Of a stretch of DNA of 64,000 nt, positions 53,654 to 62,485 are shown in pieces. Each line of letters opens with the position of its first letter. The first letter of the stretch is position 1. A program made the position numbers and the translations under genes. The notes beneath the pieces were generated by a model that was given only the letters and a program-made list of their open reading frames with translations, did no database searches and was not told the DNA's origin. The stretch covers positions 744,001-808,000 of the forward strand of contig CBDCLS010000003.1 of assembly GCA_965218775.1 (NCBI GenBank). Direction: 5' to 3'. This DNA is from CAUZIZ01 sp965218775 (GTDB lineage: Bacteria > Acidobacteriota > UBA6911 > RPQK01 > JAJDTT01).

Positions 53654-55418
53654 TACTCTCCAACCCCCCGACCTGGCCATTCTCGCCGTCTACTTCGTTG
53701 TAGTGACTTTCCTGGGTGTCGTGGTCGGTCGAAAGAAGACCAACACCCTCTCCGACTTTTTCATCGCGGGGGGCCGCTGGGGGCCCTTCGTCGCCTTCAT
53801 CTTCGTCTTCGCTTCTGCTGTGGGTGGAGCGGAGGCGGTGGTAGTCGCCGGCGGTGCCTACAGAAGCGGTCTGTCGGGAGTCTGGTACTGGTTGGCTGGC
53901 ATCTTTGGTGTCATCGTCTACTACCTGTTCTCCACCATCTACAAGCGCTCGCGGGTTTTCAACCTGGCGGACTTTTTCGGGATGCGCTTCGGACCCAACA
54001 TAGCCACCTTCTACGCCGTCTATGGGACCCTTCTACTGCTCTTCCAAGTCGGCGTTTTCGCCTTGGGCGGCGGAAAAAGCATCGCCGGACTCTCTGGGCT
54101 CTCCGTAGATCAGTCGGTGTTGGTGGCCAGCTTGGTGGTAGCGTTGTATCTGGGAGCGGGTGGACTGATGTCCTCCCTTCTCACCGATATCTTCCAAGGG
54201 GTTCTGGCGCTCACTGCCTTTTGTTTTCTCCTGCTTCCTTTTCTCTGGGAAGCGGCCGGCGGGTTCGAAGGACTGCGCCAGCTTCCACCAGAGGTATGGT
54301 CGCTTTCTTCGGCGGAACTCCCGCTGAGCTATGTGACTGCGCTCATCTTCTCGGGCACCTTCGGCGCGATCGCCTCACCCTTTCTATTCAGTCTGCTGGT
54401 CGTGGGCAAGGACGAACGAGCGGCTACCCAGTGTGCCTGGGGACATCTCTGGAAGCGCACCATCACCATTCTGTTTGCCATCTACGGCATGCTATTTTTC
54501 CTCTACAAACCCGGTCTCAGCGATCCGGAGCAGGCCTGGGGTCTCGTCATGAAGGAGATCCTGCCAGCGGGACTGCTGGGCCTCCTCATCGCCAGTTTCT
54601 TCGGCGCCCTGATGTCGACCGTCGACACCATGGCAGCGTCCAGCTCAGCCCTGGTGGTCGATCACATCTTGAAAGTCAGAATCCTGCCTTCCCGCAGCCC
54701 TAAGTTCTATATGAGGTGTGCCCGAACCTGGGGCTTCTTCGTCGTCTTCTTCTCTTACTTCATCGCGCGCCAGTTTGACTCCATCAAGGAGTTCATTGAG
54801 TTTCTCGGACCCCTGGTGCTGCTGATGAGTGTTCCACTGTTTTTCGGAGTTGTCTGGCGAAAAGCCAACCGACAGGGAACCTGGGCTGGGCTGGCATCCG
54901 GGGCACTGCTCTATCTTCTCTGCCGCTTCCTGGACACCTCTGCCGGTGCCCGGTTCCAATTGGAAGCTCTTCCATTTCTGCCCGGGGTCTGGGCCGATCA
55001 CTCGTTCGCCTTCAGGACCTTCATCCCCTCGATTGGCTGTGCGCTGACGTGCTTTCTGGTAAGCCGTGCCACCCAGGAGGAGTCACGAACCCTTTTGAAC
55101 CGTTTTTATTGCGTCATGAACACTCCCATCGGTCAGGAAGCGAAACTCAGTGCGGTCGGGATTCACTTGCCGGCCATGGGAGAGGAGAGGGTCCAGGGCC
55201 CGGAGGATCTGAACGAAGAAGCTCTGGAGGAACTCTATCAATCCTATGCGGCCTACAAAGTGCGGGGATCGACCAGTTCGCTGGAAATTGTACGGGAGCC
55301 GGGACTCGATTGGTATTACCGAGGGTTCATCTGGGTAAGTGCGTGCTGTTTCCTTCTCGTTCTTCTTCTCTGGCTGGGTGCGCGGCTGATGGCCCACCTG
55401 AGCCTGGCTTCGCAGTAG
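53646..55418 (+). CDS. Sodium:solute symporter (SSS family)
   Basis: 590 aa with about thirteen membrane helices. The first helices carry the SSS patterns DFFIAGGRWGPF and the glycine-rich AVGGAEAVVVAGGAY; a TDIFQG motif marks the conserved core. It should couple sodium influx to uptake of a sugar, sialic acid or other solute. The C-terminal 130 residues include a soluble insertion and a final helix. Its place among secreted glycan enzymes suggests a sugar or sialic acid substrate, an inference only. Confidence 0.88.
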   Translation: MSSTLQPPDLAILAVYFVVVTFLGVVVGRKKTNTLSDFFIAGGRWGPFVAFIFVFASAVGGAEAVVVAGGAYRSGLSGVWYWLAGIFGVIVYYLFSTIYKRSRVFNLADFFGMRFGPNIATFYAVYGTLLLLFQVGVFALGGGKSIAGLSGLSVDQSVLVASLVVALYLGAGGLMSSLLTDIFQGVLALTAFCFLLLPFLWEAAGGFEGLRQLPPEVWSLSSAELPLSYVTALIFSGTFGAIASPFLFSLLVVGKDERAATQCAWGHLWKRTITILFAIYGMLFFLYKPGLSDPEQAWGLVMKEILPAGLLGLLIASFFGALMSTVDTMAASSSALVVDHILKVRILPSRSPKFYMRCARTWGFFVVFFSYFIARQFDSIKEFIEFLGPLVLLMSVPLFFGVVWRKANRQGTWAGLASGALLYLLCRFLDTSAGARFQLEALPFLPGVWADHSFAFRTFIPSIGCALTCFLVSRATQEESRTLLNRFYCVMNTPIGQEAKLSAVGIHLPAMGEERVQGPEDLNEEALEELYQSYAAYKVRGSTSSLEIVREPGLDWYYRGFIWVSACCFLLVLLLWLGARLMAHLSLASQ

Positions 55419-55480
55419 GCGGTAAGGACGGTCCCCTATGACGAAAGCCTGGGAATCGCTTATACTGGACGTAGCCTGAA

Positions 55481-55702
55481 ATGAGTTTCCTTCGCCGACT
55501 AGTGATCAAAGTCGCCCACGAGCTTCGCGACAATCCGGAAGCCCGCGCCAAGGCCGCACAGGTGTTGGAGGACGACGTCAAGCCCCGTGCCGAGAAGGCC
55601 TGGCGCGAAGCCCAACCCAAGATCGACGAAGCGAAACTGGACCTCAAACGGTTTGCCCGAAAGGTGCGTGAGGAATATCGGAAAGGCCGCTATGGTGAGT
55701 AG
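55481..55702 (+). CDS. Small charged helical protein
   Basis: 73 aa, not recognised. It is almost entirely predicted helix with dense Lys/Arg/Glu (DDVKPRAEKAWREAQPK, DLKRFARKVREEYRKG) and no membrane segment, resembling small PhaP- or apolipoprotein-like helical proteins. TATACT at 55461-55466 could be its -10 box. Coding status is supported by start, length and composition, not by homology. Confidence 0.6.
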   Translation: MSFLRRLVIKVAHELRDNPEARAKAAQVLEDDVKPRAEKAWREAQPKIDEAKLDLKRFARKVREEYRKGRYGE

Positions 55703-55704
55703 AC

Positions 55705-56005
55705 TTCAGTGCCCGGGCACCAAATCCTCGATGCGCCATGAGATTGTTCGGCCGCGCTGGTCGAACGAATATCGTTCTCGAGAATGTCGACCCCGTAGCG
55801 TTGCCGGTACTCTTCAACAATGGGCTGATTGAAACTGTATTGGTCCCCGAATTCAGCGGGAAGCACATAGGAGCGAGTACAAAGGTGCAGTCGGCCGGGG
55901 TCTCGGCCAACATGTCCTGCAGTATTTGAAGGCGATATTGGCGCACCTCCTCGTAGGCGTAGCAGAGAACTCCCCAGTGTGGCCGCCCCGGCCCTTCTGG
56001 CGGGG
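55705..56005 (-). pseudogene. Frameshifted glycoside-hydrolase fragment
   Basis: Read on minus, one frame gives RPHWGVLCYAYEEVRQYRL and continues QILQDMLAE; after about position 55895 the sense moves to the +1 frame (LPAEFGDQYSFNQPIVEEYR then QRYGVDIL). Together they match the family-10-like hydrolase pattern of the type seen at 47526-49262. Both ends are missing. The region is a gene relic next to the Gfo/Idh gene. Confidence 0.6.
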
Positions 56006-56026
56006 GCGGCCATTATCCGAAACGAA

Positions 56027-57346
56027 TCAGCCAGCCTGGATTGTTCTCTTGACCTTGTCAAAGGTCATGCGTCTGCCGCTCCAGTAGGCGTCGGTGGACA
56101 TGATGCAGGCGATGGAATGGCTGTACCCGGCATCGACCGAGCAGTAGAGGCGCTTGGAGTCCTGATGCCTCAGCGCGTCCAGCCAGTTGTTCATGTGGTT
56201 GGTGGTGCCTGGGGCGGCCGGGATGTCAACCATGTCCCCCAATTTGCCTTTGGAATCCACACCCTTGCCCGTGAAATGCCAGTCCTTATCGGGGTCGGCG
56301 TTGACTTCCTGGGAGCCGTCCATCCAGTTCCCACCGCCACCGGCCTGGAAACTACCCAGAGTTCCGTGGGCCCGCGTATTTCTGCCGTAGCTATTGATGA
56401 GGTTGGTGGAATACACGGCCAGAGCCTTCTTGCCATCCTTTTCGTACTCGAGGGCCGTCTCGAAGGTGTCCGGGTTTTCTCTCCAGTCCTTCCACTGATA
56501 GATTCCCCCATGGGCCACGGCGCTGACGGGGGTGGACAATCCACCCAGCATGTGGGCTACGTCGATGCCGTGTGTCATCCACTGGTCAACTATGCCGCTG
56601 GAGAAGTCCTTGAAGAGGCGGAAACAGCGTAGGATTCGCGGATCGAAGGGGCGATGTGGTTTTCCCATGAGCCAGGTGTTCCAGTCTAGATCAGACTCTT
56701 TGATCCAAGCCAGGTCCTTGCCTCTTCTAGCCCATCGGTAGGGGCTGTAGGCATTCCACTGGATTTCCAACTTGACTACGTCGCCGATGATTCCGTCAGC
56801 GATCATCTTGGCGGCCTGACGATACTTGGGCCAGGCGCGCCTCTGGGTTCCGATCTGGACGATGGTTCCAGCCTTTTTGACCGCGTCCAGTGCGGCGTTG
56901 GTTTCCTCCAGGACATTGCCCATGGGCTTTTCGCAGTAGGCGTGCTTGCCCGTCTCTGCCGCCAACTTGAGAATCTGGGCATGGGCATGGTCGGGAGTGG
57001 AGATGATCAATGCATCGAGTTCATTGTCTGCCAGGATCTCTTCGTGGTGGCGGTAGACCTTGGGAGCCTTCCCCGACTTCTCCTTCACCAAGGCTGTGGC
57101 CTTGTCGCGGCGGTGATTCCAGAGATCACAGATCGCCACCAGGTCAGCGTTGAACGGTTGGTTGTGTTTGAAAAACTCCTTCATGAGACCGGTGCCACGA
57201 CCTCCAGGTCCCACGATTCCGACACTGATCCGGTTGTTGACGTCCCGACTGCTGATAGGGGCGGGAAACCCGGCCAGGGCGAATCCCGCTCCCATTCCGG
57301 TTGACCGGGTGAGAAAGGAACGCCGGCTGATAGAAGATTTGCTCAT
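56027..57346 (-). CDS. Tat-exported Gfo/Idh/MocA family oxidoreductase
   Basis: 439 aa. The twin-arginine signal SRRSFLTRSTGMGAGFALAG is at residues 8-27. The Rossmann motif is GIVGPGGRGTG, followed by the family EKPMGN motif (catalytic lysine) and a C-terminal beta-sheet domain with a conserved HGIDVAHML. It should oxidise or reduce sugars or inositols with NAD(P), probably in the periplasm with a tightly bound cofactor. It neighbours other exported sugar enzymes. Confidence 0.88.
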   Translation of the reverse strand: MSKSSISRRSFLTRSTGMGAGFALAGFPAPISSRDVNNRISVGIVGPGGRGTGLMKEFFKHNQPFNADLVAICDLWNHRRDKATALVKEKSGKAPKVYRHHEEILADNELDALIISTPDHAHAQILKLAAETGKHAYCEKPMGNVLEETNAALDAVKKAGTIVQIGTQRRAWPKYRQAAKMIADGIIGDVVKLEIQWNAYSPYRWARRGKDLAWIKESDLDWNTWLMGKPHRPFDPRILRCFRLFKDFSSGIVDQWMTHGIDVAHMLGGLSTPVSAVAHGGIYQWKDWRENPDTFETALEYEKDGKKALAVYSTNLINSYGRNTRAHGTLGSFQAGGGGNWMDGSQEVNADPDKDWHFTGKGVDSKGKLGDMVDIPAAPGTTNHMNNWLDALRHQDSKRLYCSVDAGYSHSIACIMSTDAYWSGRRMTFDKVKRTIQAG

Positions 57347-57771
57347 CTTGGTCCTCCTTGGGGTGTTATTCTTGCAGGACGACGATCCAATGCCGTCCCG
57401 AGGGCGATTGAAGGTTCGATTCGGTTAGCTTACCCGAAGAGACCCTAACGATCAACACTAACAATCGAGCAGATCGGCCGAGTCACTTCGTACCTGATAA
57501 TTTTGCCACCGTGGCCCAGAACCCGAGGGCAGGTATTTGCCCCAGCCCGCAGGGTACTCGGAGTCAACTGCTTTGCGCTGTTCTTGCAGCTCAGACATGG
57601 GTAGACTGCCAGTATTACGAAGTGCGGTCCGACAGAGCCGCGAACGACGTGACTTTTCAAGCGAAATGATCCCAGGTTCCGAGCAGAGAGCCGGACAACA
57701 GCAAAATCTCCCCCGAGACGACAGACAGCATTGACCAAGGACCCTAAACCTCAGGTATCCTTCCACAGAGA
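57347..57771. other. Intergenic region
   Basis: 425 bases between divergently oriented Gfo/Idh and methyltransferase genes. Promoters for both are expected here. Frames that cross it are short and cysteine-rich with no recognisable motif. I see no repeat or riboswitch. Confidence 0.35.
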
Positions 57772-58527
57772 ATGAACCCCTCGAACTGGTTTGATGACGA
57801 CACTTTCTGGGAGACGCTGGAAGGCTTCCTCTTCTCCCAGTTTCGTTCTAGTGATCTCACGACCCGCGAAACCGATCAGATCCAGGCCCTCACGAGTCCG
57901 TCACCGGGTGCAGCCGTACTCGATCTTTGCTGCGGACCTGGCTGGCACGTGCTGGAGTTCGCGCGCCGTGGCTTTAGGGTCACAGGTGTGGATCGGACCC
58001 AGCGATACATCGAAGCGGCAGCAACCGCTGCTCGATCCGAAGGACTGGCACTGGAACTGGTCCAAGGAGACATGCGCGACTTCAACCGACCGCAAACATT
58101 CGATCTGGCGCTGAACCTGTTTAGCTCATTCGGTTACTTTGCAGACGCGTCGGACGATCTCCAGGTCCTTAGAAATCTATACACTTCGCTGACACCCGGT
58201 GGAAGCGTTCTGATGGAAATGGGGGGAAAAGAAATCCTGGCCCAGGGATTCGAGGCTCGGGCCTGGCATCGGCATGCCGAACGCGGCGAGTTTCTGCTAG
58301 AAGAACGTATCGTTCACGATGGATGGAGCGCCATCGAGAATCACTGGATCTGGATGCGAGGCTCAGAGCAAAAGGAGTTCGCCTGGACGATTCGAATCTA
58401 TTCTGGAGCCGAATTGAGAGGACTTCTCCTCGAGGCGGGCTTCTCGGCAGTAAAGCTTTACGGAAGCCTGGCAGGCACTCCATACGACCAGGATGCCCAG
58501 CAGCTTGTCGTAGTAGCCGCGAAATAA
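57772..58527 (+). CDS. SAM-dependent class I methyltransferase
   Basis: 251 aa. The S-adenosylmethionine motif is VLDLCCGPGWHVLEF (residues ~49-63), followed by VTGVDRTQRYI and a LNLFSSFGYF motif IV. The substrate is unknown. The protein is complete and not fused to other domains. It lies just upstream of a small lipoprotein and a second methyltransferase. Confidence 0.87.
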   Translation: MNPSNWFDDDTFWETLEGFLFSQFRSSDLTTRETDQIQALTSPSPGAAVLDLCCGPGWHVLEFARRGFRVTGVDRTQRYIEAAATAARSEGLALELVQGDMRDFNRPQTFDLALNLFSSFGYFADASDDLQVLRNLYTSLTPGGSVLMEMGGKEILAQGFEARAWHRHAERGEFLLEERIVHDGWSAIENHWIWMRGSEQKEFAWTIRIYSGAELRGLLLEAGFSAVKLYGSLAGTPYDQDAQQLVVVAAK

Positions 58528-58562
58528 CAGCTCTCACTCGGGTGTACGAAGGGGACGCACCA

Positions 58563-58808
58563 ATGAACCGCGACGGGAAGACAGCCATCGTGTTCCGATC
58601 TCTGCAGGAAGAGCCACCCATCAGGACGAGCGTCCTGCTCAGCGCCCTGCTCCTCGCAGCCGGTTTCGGGTGCTCGAAACCAAGCGACGCACCAGCTGAA
58701 AGACGAGTCGCTGCCAAGAGTCGTGCGTCAAAGAAAGACTGGCACGCCGAGAGGAAGAGTCCGCGTTGGCGTGACGAGTCAGTGCTCAAGGCGGACTACG
58801 GATACTGA
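58563..58808 (+). CDS. Small putative lipoprotein
   Basis: 81 aa. After a charged start the hydrophobic stretch SVLLSALLLAAGFGC ends in a lipobox-like cysteine, and the remainder is a basic, Ala/Lys/Arg-rich tail. AAGGGGA precedes the ATG by eight bases. No family recognised. Confidence 0.5.
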   Translation: MNRDGKTAIVFRSLQEEPPIRTSVLLSALLLAAGFGCSKPSDAPAERRVAAKSRASKKDWHAERKSPRWRDESVLKADYGY

Positions 58809-58898
58809 ACTGCTGCCCGTCGAGCCATAGGTCCGACAAGACTTCGGACTGGGGACCGAAGCTACTTTTACTTTAAACTCCAAGCTACGGGGGCTGAC

Positions 58899-59555
58899 TT
58901 GCGTACCCTTTCCCACCAGGAGGCGAGGCGCACATATGATCGAGTCGGCGCGTCGCAGGATTCCCAGCGATTCTACGAAGAAATCGCCGTCGCACGGGTT
59001 CTCCTGCACGGAGATTTCGCCTCCGCGGAGTCGGTCTTCGAGTTCGGCCCTGGGACCGGCCAGTTCGGACTGCGCCTCTTCGAAGAGTATCTGTCCGACA
59101 CGGCGCGCTACCACGGAGCCGACCTCAGCCCAGAGATGGTTCGACTAGCCAGAGCCCGACTCGAGTCACACTCGCCACGGGCGGAAGTGATCCTGACTGA
59201 GGGCGGGCCTCCCATCGATGAACCCACTGCTTCCTACGATCGCTTCGTGTCGAACTACGTCTTCGACCTGCTTTCCCATGACGACATCCGGGCGGTACTT
59301 CGAGAGGCCCATCGGATTCTCGGGCCGGATGGTTTGCTTTGCTTGTCGGGTTTGAGCAGCGGGATTGGTCTCACTTCGAGGTTCGTGGCCAGCGTCGTAG
59401 GCTGGATTCAGTCCCTGCGTCCCTCCATGGTAGGTGGTTGCCGTCCCCTCGATCTCTTGCCCTTCCTGAAGGAGTCGGAATGGCAGGTGCAGCACCACTC
59501 AAAGGTGGTGGCATTCGGCATCCCCTCTGAAATCGTGGTGGCGAAGCGGCGTTAG
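58899..59555 (+). CDS. SAM-dependent class I methyltransferase
   Basis: 218 aa. The motif VFEFGPGTGQFGLRL (about residues 47-61) is S-adenosylmethionine binding, followed by GADLSPEMVRLARARL and FVSNYVFDLLSHDD. It begins with TTG at 58899, preceded by GGGGG at five bases. Substrate unknown; the pattern resembles small-molecule methyltransferases. It runs towards the kinase-TolB relics on the opposite strand. Confidence 0.85.
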   Translation: MRTLSHQEARRTYDRVGASQDSQRFYEEIAVARVLLHGDFASAESVFEFGPGTGQFGLRLFEEYLSDTARYHGADLSPEMVRLARARLESHSPRAEVILTEGGPPIDEPTASYDRFVSNYVFDLLSHDDIRAVLREAHRILGPDGLLCLSGLSSGIGLTSRFVASVVGWIQSLRPSMVGGCRPLDLLPFLKESEWQVQHHSKVVAFGIPSEIVVAKRR

Positions 59556-59585
59556 CAGGTCGCACCGTAGAGACCCGCGTCGTCG

Positions 59586-59636
59586 GCTCCCGAGCTTCGC
59601 CGTGATCTTGTAGTGATTGATGCTCTGGCCTATCAC
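59586..59636 (-). pseudogene. Kinase-TolB N-terminal remnant (second copy)
   Basis: From a GTG at 59636 the minus strand reads MIGQSINHYKITAKLGS, clearly homologous to the start of the neighbouring kinase relic (MIGQTISHYKITSKLGE), then loses similarity. Only about 17 codons remain. Confidence 0.6.
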
Positions 59637-59648
59637 AATCTATTCGCC

Positions 59649-60233
59649 TCAATCTCCGGTCGGCACCAGCCGCTTCAGTTCTTCGGACAAGTTGAGAACG
59701 ACGTTGATCTGGGTAGGCAGTCGTACCTCTTCTTTCCTCACACCCTTCACCATGACGAAGCGCCGCCCGTCCGGGGTCAGGTCGTAGTTACATCCTTTAA
59801 AAGTCCGGAGGGTTCCATCGAAGAGCTCCCCGGTTTTGCCGACTCTGAGATCAGGTTGCGTCTGAAGAATAGGAACCGCCATCATCTTCGACTTATTGCG
59901 ATAGATGATCTCCTTCCCGTCAGGTGACCAGAGCGGGCAACTACCACCCCCCGTCGTGATGGGGACCAGACCTCCCCTGCCCGGATACTGTTTAGCATAG
60001 ATTTCGTCTCTTCCAGAACGATTGGAGGTGAAGGCAATCCAGTTCCCATCTGGTGAAAAAACCGGGGATCGTTCTCTGAACCGGGTTGCATGGACTGGCT
60101 CTGCCTTTACATCACCATCGAGCCGTAGTGCAAGACGGTTGAGCTTGGTATCGGTGGCGCGATAGACCTCACCCATGCCACCTTCACCCAGTTTTGAGGT
60201 GATCTTGTAGTGGGAGATGGTTTGGCCGATCAA
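59649..60233 (-). pseudogene. Internally deleted serine/threonine kinase-TolB protein
   Basis: A 194-codon open frame joins the first ~33 residues of a Hanks-type kinase (HYKITSKLGEGGMGEVYRA, glycine loop) directly to the last two TolB/WD40-like blades (SPVFSPDGNWIAFTSNRSG; PLWSPDGKEIIYR) and to the native C-terminus (TQINVVLN...EELKRLVPTG). The catalytic loop, DFG motif and membrane segment are missing, so it cannot be a kinase. Acidobacterial receptors of this kind normally exceed 800 residues. The TTG start at 60233 has CTGGAG upstream, so it may still be translated. Confidence 0.75.
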
Positions 60234-60345
60234 CGGAATCTCCAGGATACAGGGGAGTCTATCTAACGAATACTAGAGCCTTGGGTCAGGAAGGGCAATC
60301 TGACGGGGCATGGTTTTTACCTCGAGAACTAACTCTTGCCGTGGC

Positions 60346-60351
60346 TATAAT
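60346..60351 (+). promoter_or_regulatory. Possible -10 box
   Basis: A perfect TATAAT, 33 bases before the ATG of the following secreted-protein gene. No -35 hexamer at 17 bases; support is therefore partial. Confidence 0.4.
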
Positions 60352-60383
60352 GGTCAATCGTGTAAGACGTCCGGAGTCTAATA

Positions 60384-60992
60384 ATGGAAACGAATAGAAT
60401 TGCACTAGCAGTCATCGTTCTCACGGTGATGTCGGCGAACTCCACACTTGCTGAGAATGATGAAATAGTCGACTTTAGTAAACAAACGACGCCCGTCTGC
60501 GAATTGACCGATCTGAAGGTGAAACCGCCATCAGGCTGGTTCAACGTGCCGATTCAAAGCGACGACGTTAGGCTCAGGGGTTGCCAGATGATGCGCACTG
60601 GACAGAATGAGGAGTTGCTCGGCATACTGCGCGTGCTATCGGTACGGCTACCAGTCACGAAAGAGAGTCCCCCATGGTTCGATACATTGGTTTCAATGGA
60701 GGCGAAACTGATCGCCCAGATGGGCTATAGCCTCACTGAGGTGATATGGAAACGCGACAGTGTGCCAATCTCTGGGCCCGGTTTCAAGAACGCACGAGCC
60801 ATAGGATTAAAGGCCACGATCGAAGGCAACGACGTTCCGCAAGAAGCACATTTTCTCGTATTCGAGAATGATGAAGCGAAGTTTATTGTGACTCTTCTAA
60901 CACCCTCAAAGAGCGTTGAGGATAGCATCCATTACAAGCGCAACACCAGCGACTTTGGCGTATTGATACGAAACTTTAAACGGAAGAAATAG
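60384..60992 (+). CDS. Secreted protein of unknown function, A/T-rich
   Basis: 202 aa. A signal peptide (ALAVIVLTVMSANSTLA) is followed by a compact domain with two cysteines (Cys32 region and Cys60 region) that could form a disulfide. No family recognised. GGAG lies eight bases before the ATG. Base composition is visibly more A/T-rich than the surroundings, and it sits between kinase-TolB relics, which suggests acquisition from elsewhere. Confidence 0.65.
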   Translation: METNRIALAVIVLTVMSANSTLAENDEIVDFSKQTTPVCELTDLKVKPPSGWFNVPIQSDDVRLRGCQMMRTGQNEELLGILRVLSVRLPVTKESPPWFDTLVSMEAKLIAQMGYSLTEVIWKRDSVPISGPGFKNARAIGLKATIEGNDVPQEAHFLVFENDEAKFIVTLLTPSKSVEDSIHYKRNTSDFGVLIRNFKRKK

Positions 60993-61040
60993 GGGGTCCC
61001 TTGACCTTGAACCCTTCAGAGGTTCCTGCCGAACCCAGAT

Positions 61041-61100
61041 TCACCCCCGCGTCGGAACCAGCCGCTTGGTTAGACCAAAGTCCATCACCTTCACGCTCCG
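61041..61100 (-). pseudogene. Kinase-TolB remnant with DFG motif joined to C-terminus
   Basis: Minus-strand sense SVKVMDFGLTKRLVPTRG then stop: the activation-segment DFG of a Hanks kinase is fused directly to the C-terminal KRLVPTG tail seen in the neighbouring relic. Everything between is deleted. Confidence 0.55.
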
Positions 61101-61312
61101 CCGGTCATTCTGGAGTAAGCTGAGTAAGTGCCCCCGATCCTGACCTGAAAACCTTAACCAGGTGAACGCTCGCTCTGGAACAACAGTTTCTTTTCTCGAG
61201 TGGGGCCAACGCGGCTGGGGGCACCACTGACCTGATACTCCCCCACAACGGCGTCCGCTTGACCTCCACCGAGAACAAGTCCATTCTGCCCTGGTACGGG
61301 GAGGAATCAGAC

Positions 61313-62485
61313 CTGCTCGCAAGGGTTCTCACCCTGATCCTGGCCTTTTCTGTGGCCTCCGTCCCAGCAGCAGGGTTGGGCAAGTTCGGCTACCTTCTTG
61401 ATTCCCGATTTCACGTCATTTCCCAAGGCTCGCCGGCAGGGTCCTTCGTGCTCCTGGGAGGGGATCAACTCCTGAGCCTGAGCAGCGACAACGGCGGCAC
61501 CGTCCGGGTGAGCCGGGACGGTGGGAAAACCCGGAGCCATCTGGCTACCATGTACGACGGTCCGGGCCCGGGACGCCCCACCGGGATCACGTCCATTCCC
61601 AATGTGGAGACGGCTCTGGCCCTCAAGACCCGGAAGGGCGTCATCATCTGGATCTACCGGGATTGGGAAAACGGCAGCTGGTCCTGGGATGACGAGAAGG
61701 GTGAGGCAACCGAGGCCCGGCGGGATGTCTGGTCCATACGCAGCCTGGACGGGGGGAGGACCTGGGTCGACCGGCAGCGGGTCTTCGAGGGCTACTGCGG
61801 CGCCCTGATTGACATCATCCAGACGGAGGAAGGACAGGTGGTGGTGCCCATCCAGCGCTATCTGCCCAATCCCGGGCGCCATGCCACTTGCACCTACGTC
61901 TCGGAGGATGATGGCAAGACCTGGAAACGGAGCAACATCATCGACTTCGGCGACCAGGGCCACCACGCAGGGGCCTACGAAGGCACGCTGGCGGAGCTGG
62001 CCGGGGGCAGGCTCTACATGCTTCTCCGCACCAATCTGGACCGCTTCTGGGAGGCCTTCTCCGAAGACCACGGCTACTCCTGGCGGGAGCTGCGCCCCAG
62101 TTCGATCGACGCCAGCAGTGCCCCCGGCTACCTGAGACGGCTGGCCAGCGGCCGGCTGGTGTTGGTCTGGAACCGGCTCTATCCCCAGGGCAAGTCCGAG
62201 TACCGAAGACACGCCGAACAGGCATCGCTGTATCCCGCCAGCCGGCACCGGGAGGAACTGTCCATCGCCTTCTCCGAGGACGAGGGACAAAGCTGGACGC
62301 GACCAGACGTCTTCGTGAGGGGAGAGCGGGTCTGTTATCCTCAGATCTGGGAGCGCCGGCCGGGAGAGATCTGGGTCAGCTATGTGGCAGGTAAGGAGTG
62401 GACCATCAACCTGGTCGGCACCAGGGAGGCCGACCTGGTGGGCACCGGCCGGGTGGAGAGCTTCGACCTCAAGGTGCCACGGTAA
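61313..62485 (+). CDS. Secreted sialidase-like protein
   Basis: About 390 aa. A signal peptide (LLARVLTLILAFSVASVPAAGLG) leads into a propeller with Asp-boxes SRDGGKTR, SLDGGRTW, SEDDGKTW, SEDHGYSW and SEDEGQSW. It resembles exo-alpha-sialidases; active-site residues were not assigned. No ATG or GTG fits: GGGGAGGAA at 61298-61306 stands six bases before an in-frame CTG at 61313, proposed as the start; a TTG at 61259 is the alternative and would extend the protein by 18 residues. Confidence 0.78.
   Translation: MLARVLTLILAFSVASVPAAGLGKFGYLLDSRFHVISQGSPAGSFVLLGGDQLLSLSSDNGGTVRVSRDGGKTRSHLATMYDGPGPGRPTGITSIPNVETALALKTRKGVIIWIYRDWENGSWSWDDEKGEATEARRDVWSIRSLDGGRTWVDRQRVFEGYCGALIDIIQTEEGQVVVPIQRYLPNPGRHATCTYVSEDDGKTWKRSNIIDFGDQGHHAGAYEGTLAELAGGRLYMLLRTNLDRFWEAFSEDHGYSWRELRPSSIDASSAPGYLRRLASGRLVLVWNRLYPQGKSEYRRHAEQASLYPASRHREELSIAFSEDEGQSWTRPDVFVRGERVCYPQIWERRPGEIWVSYVAGKEWTINLVGTREADLVGTGRVESFDLKVPR

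Noticed and set aside
53654..54703. Continuation of the PhyH-like frame through the symporter
   Set aside because: After ~42 codons it is the out-of-frame shadow of the symporter, rich in Arg/Leu/Ser without domain features.
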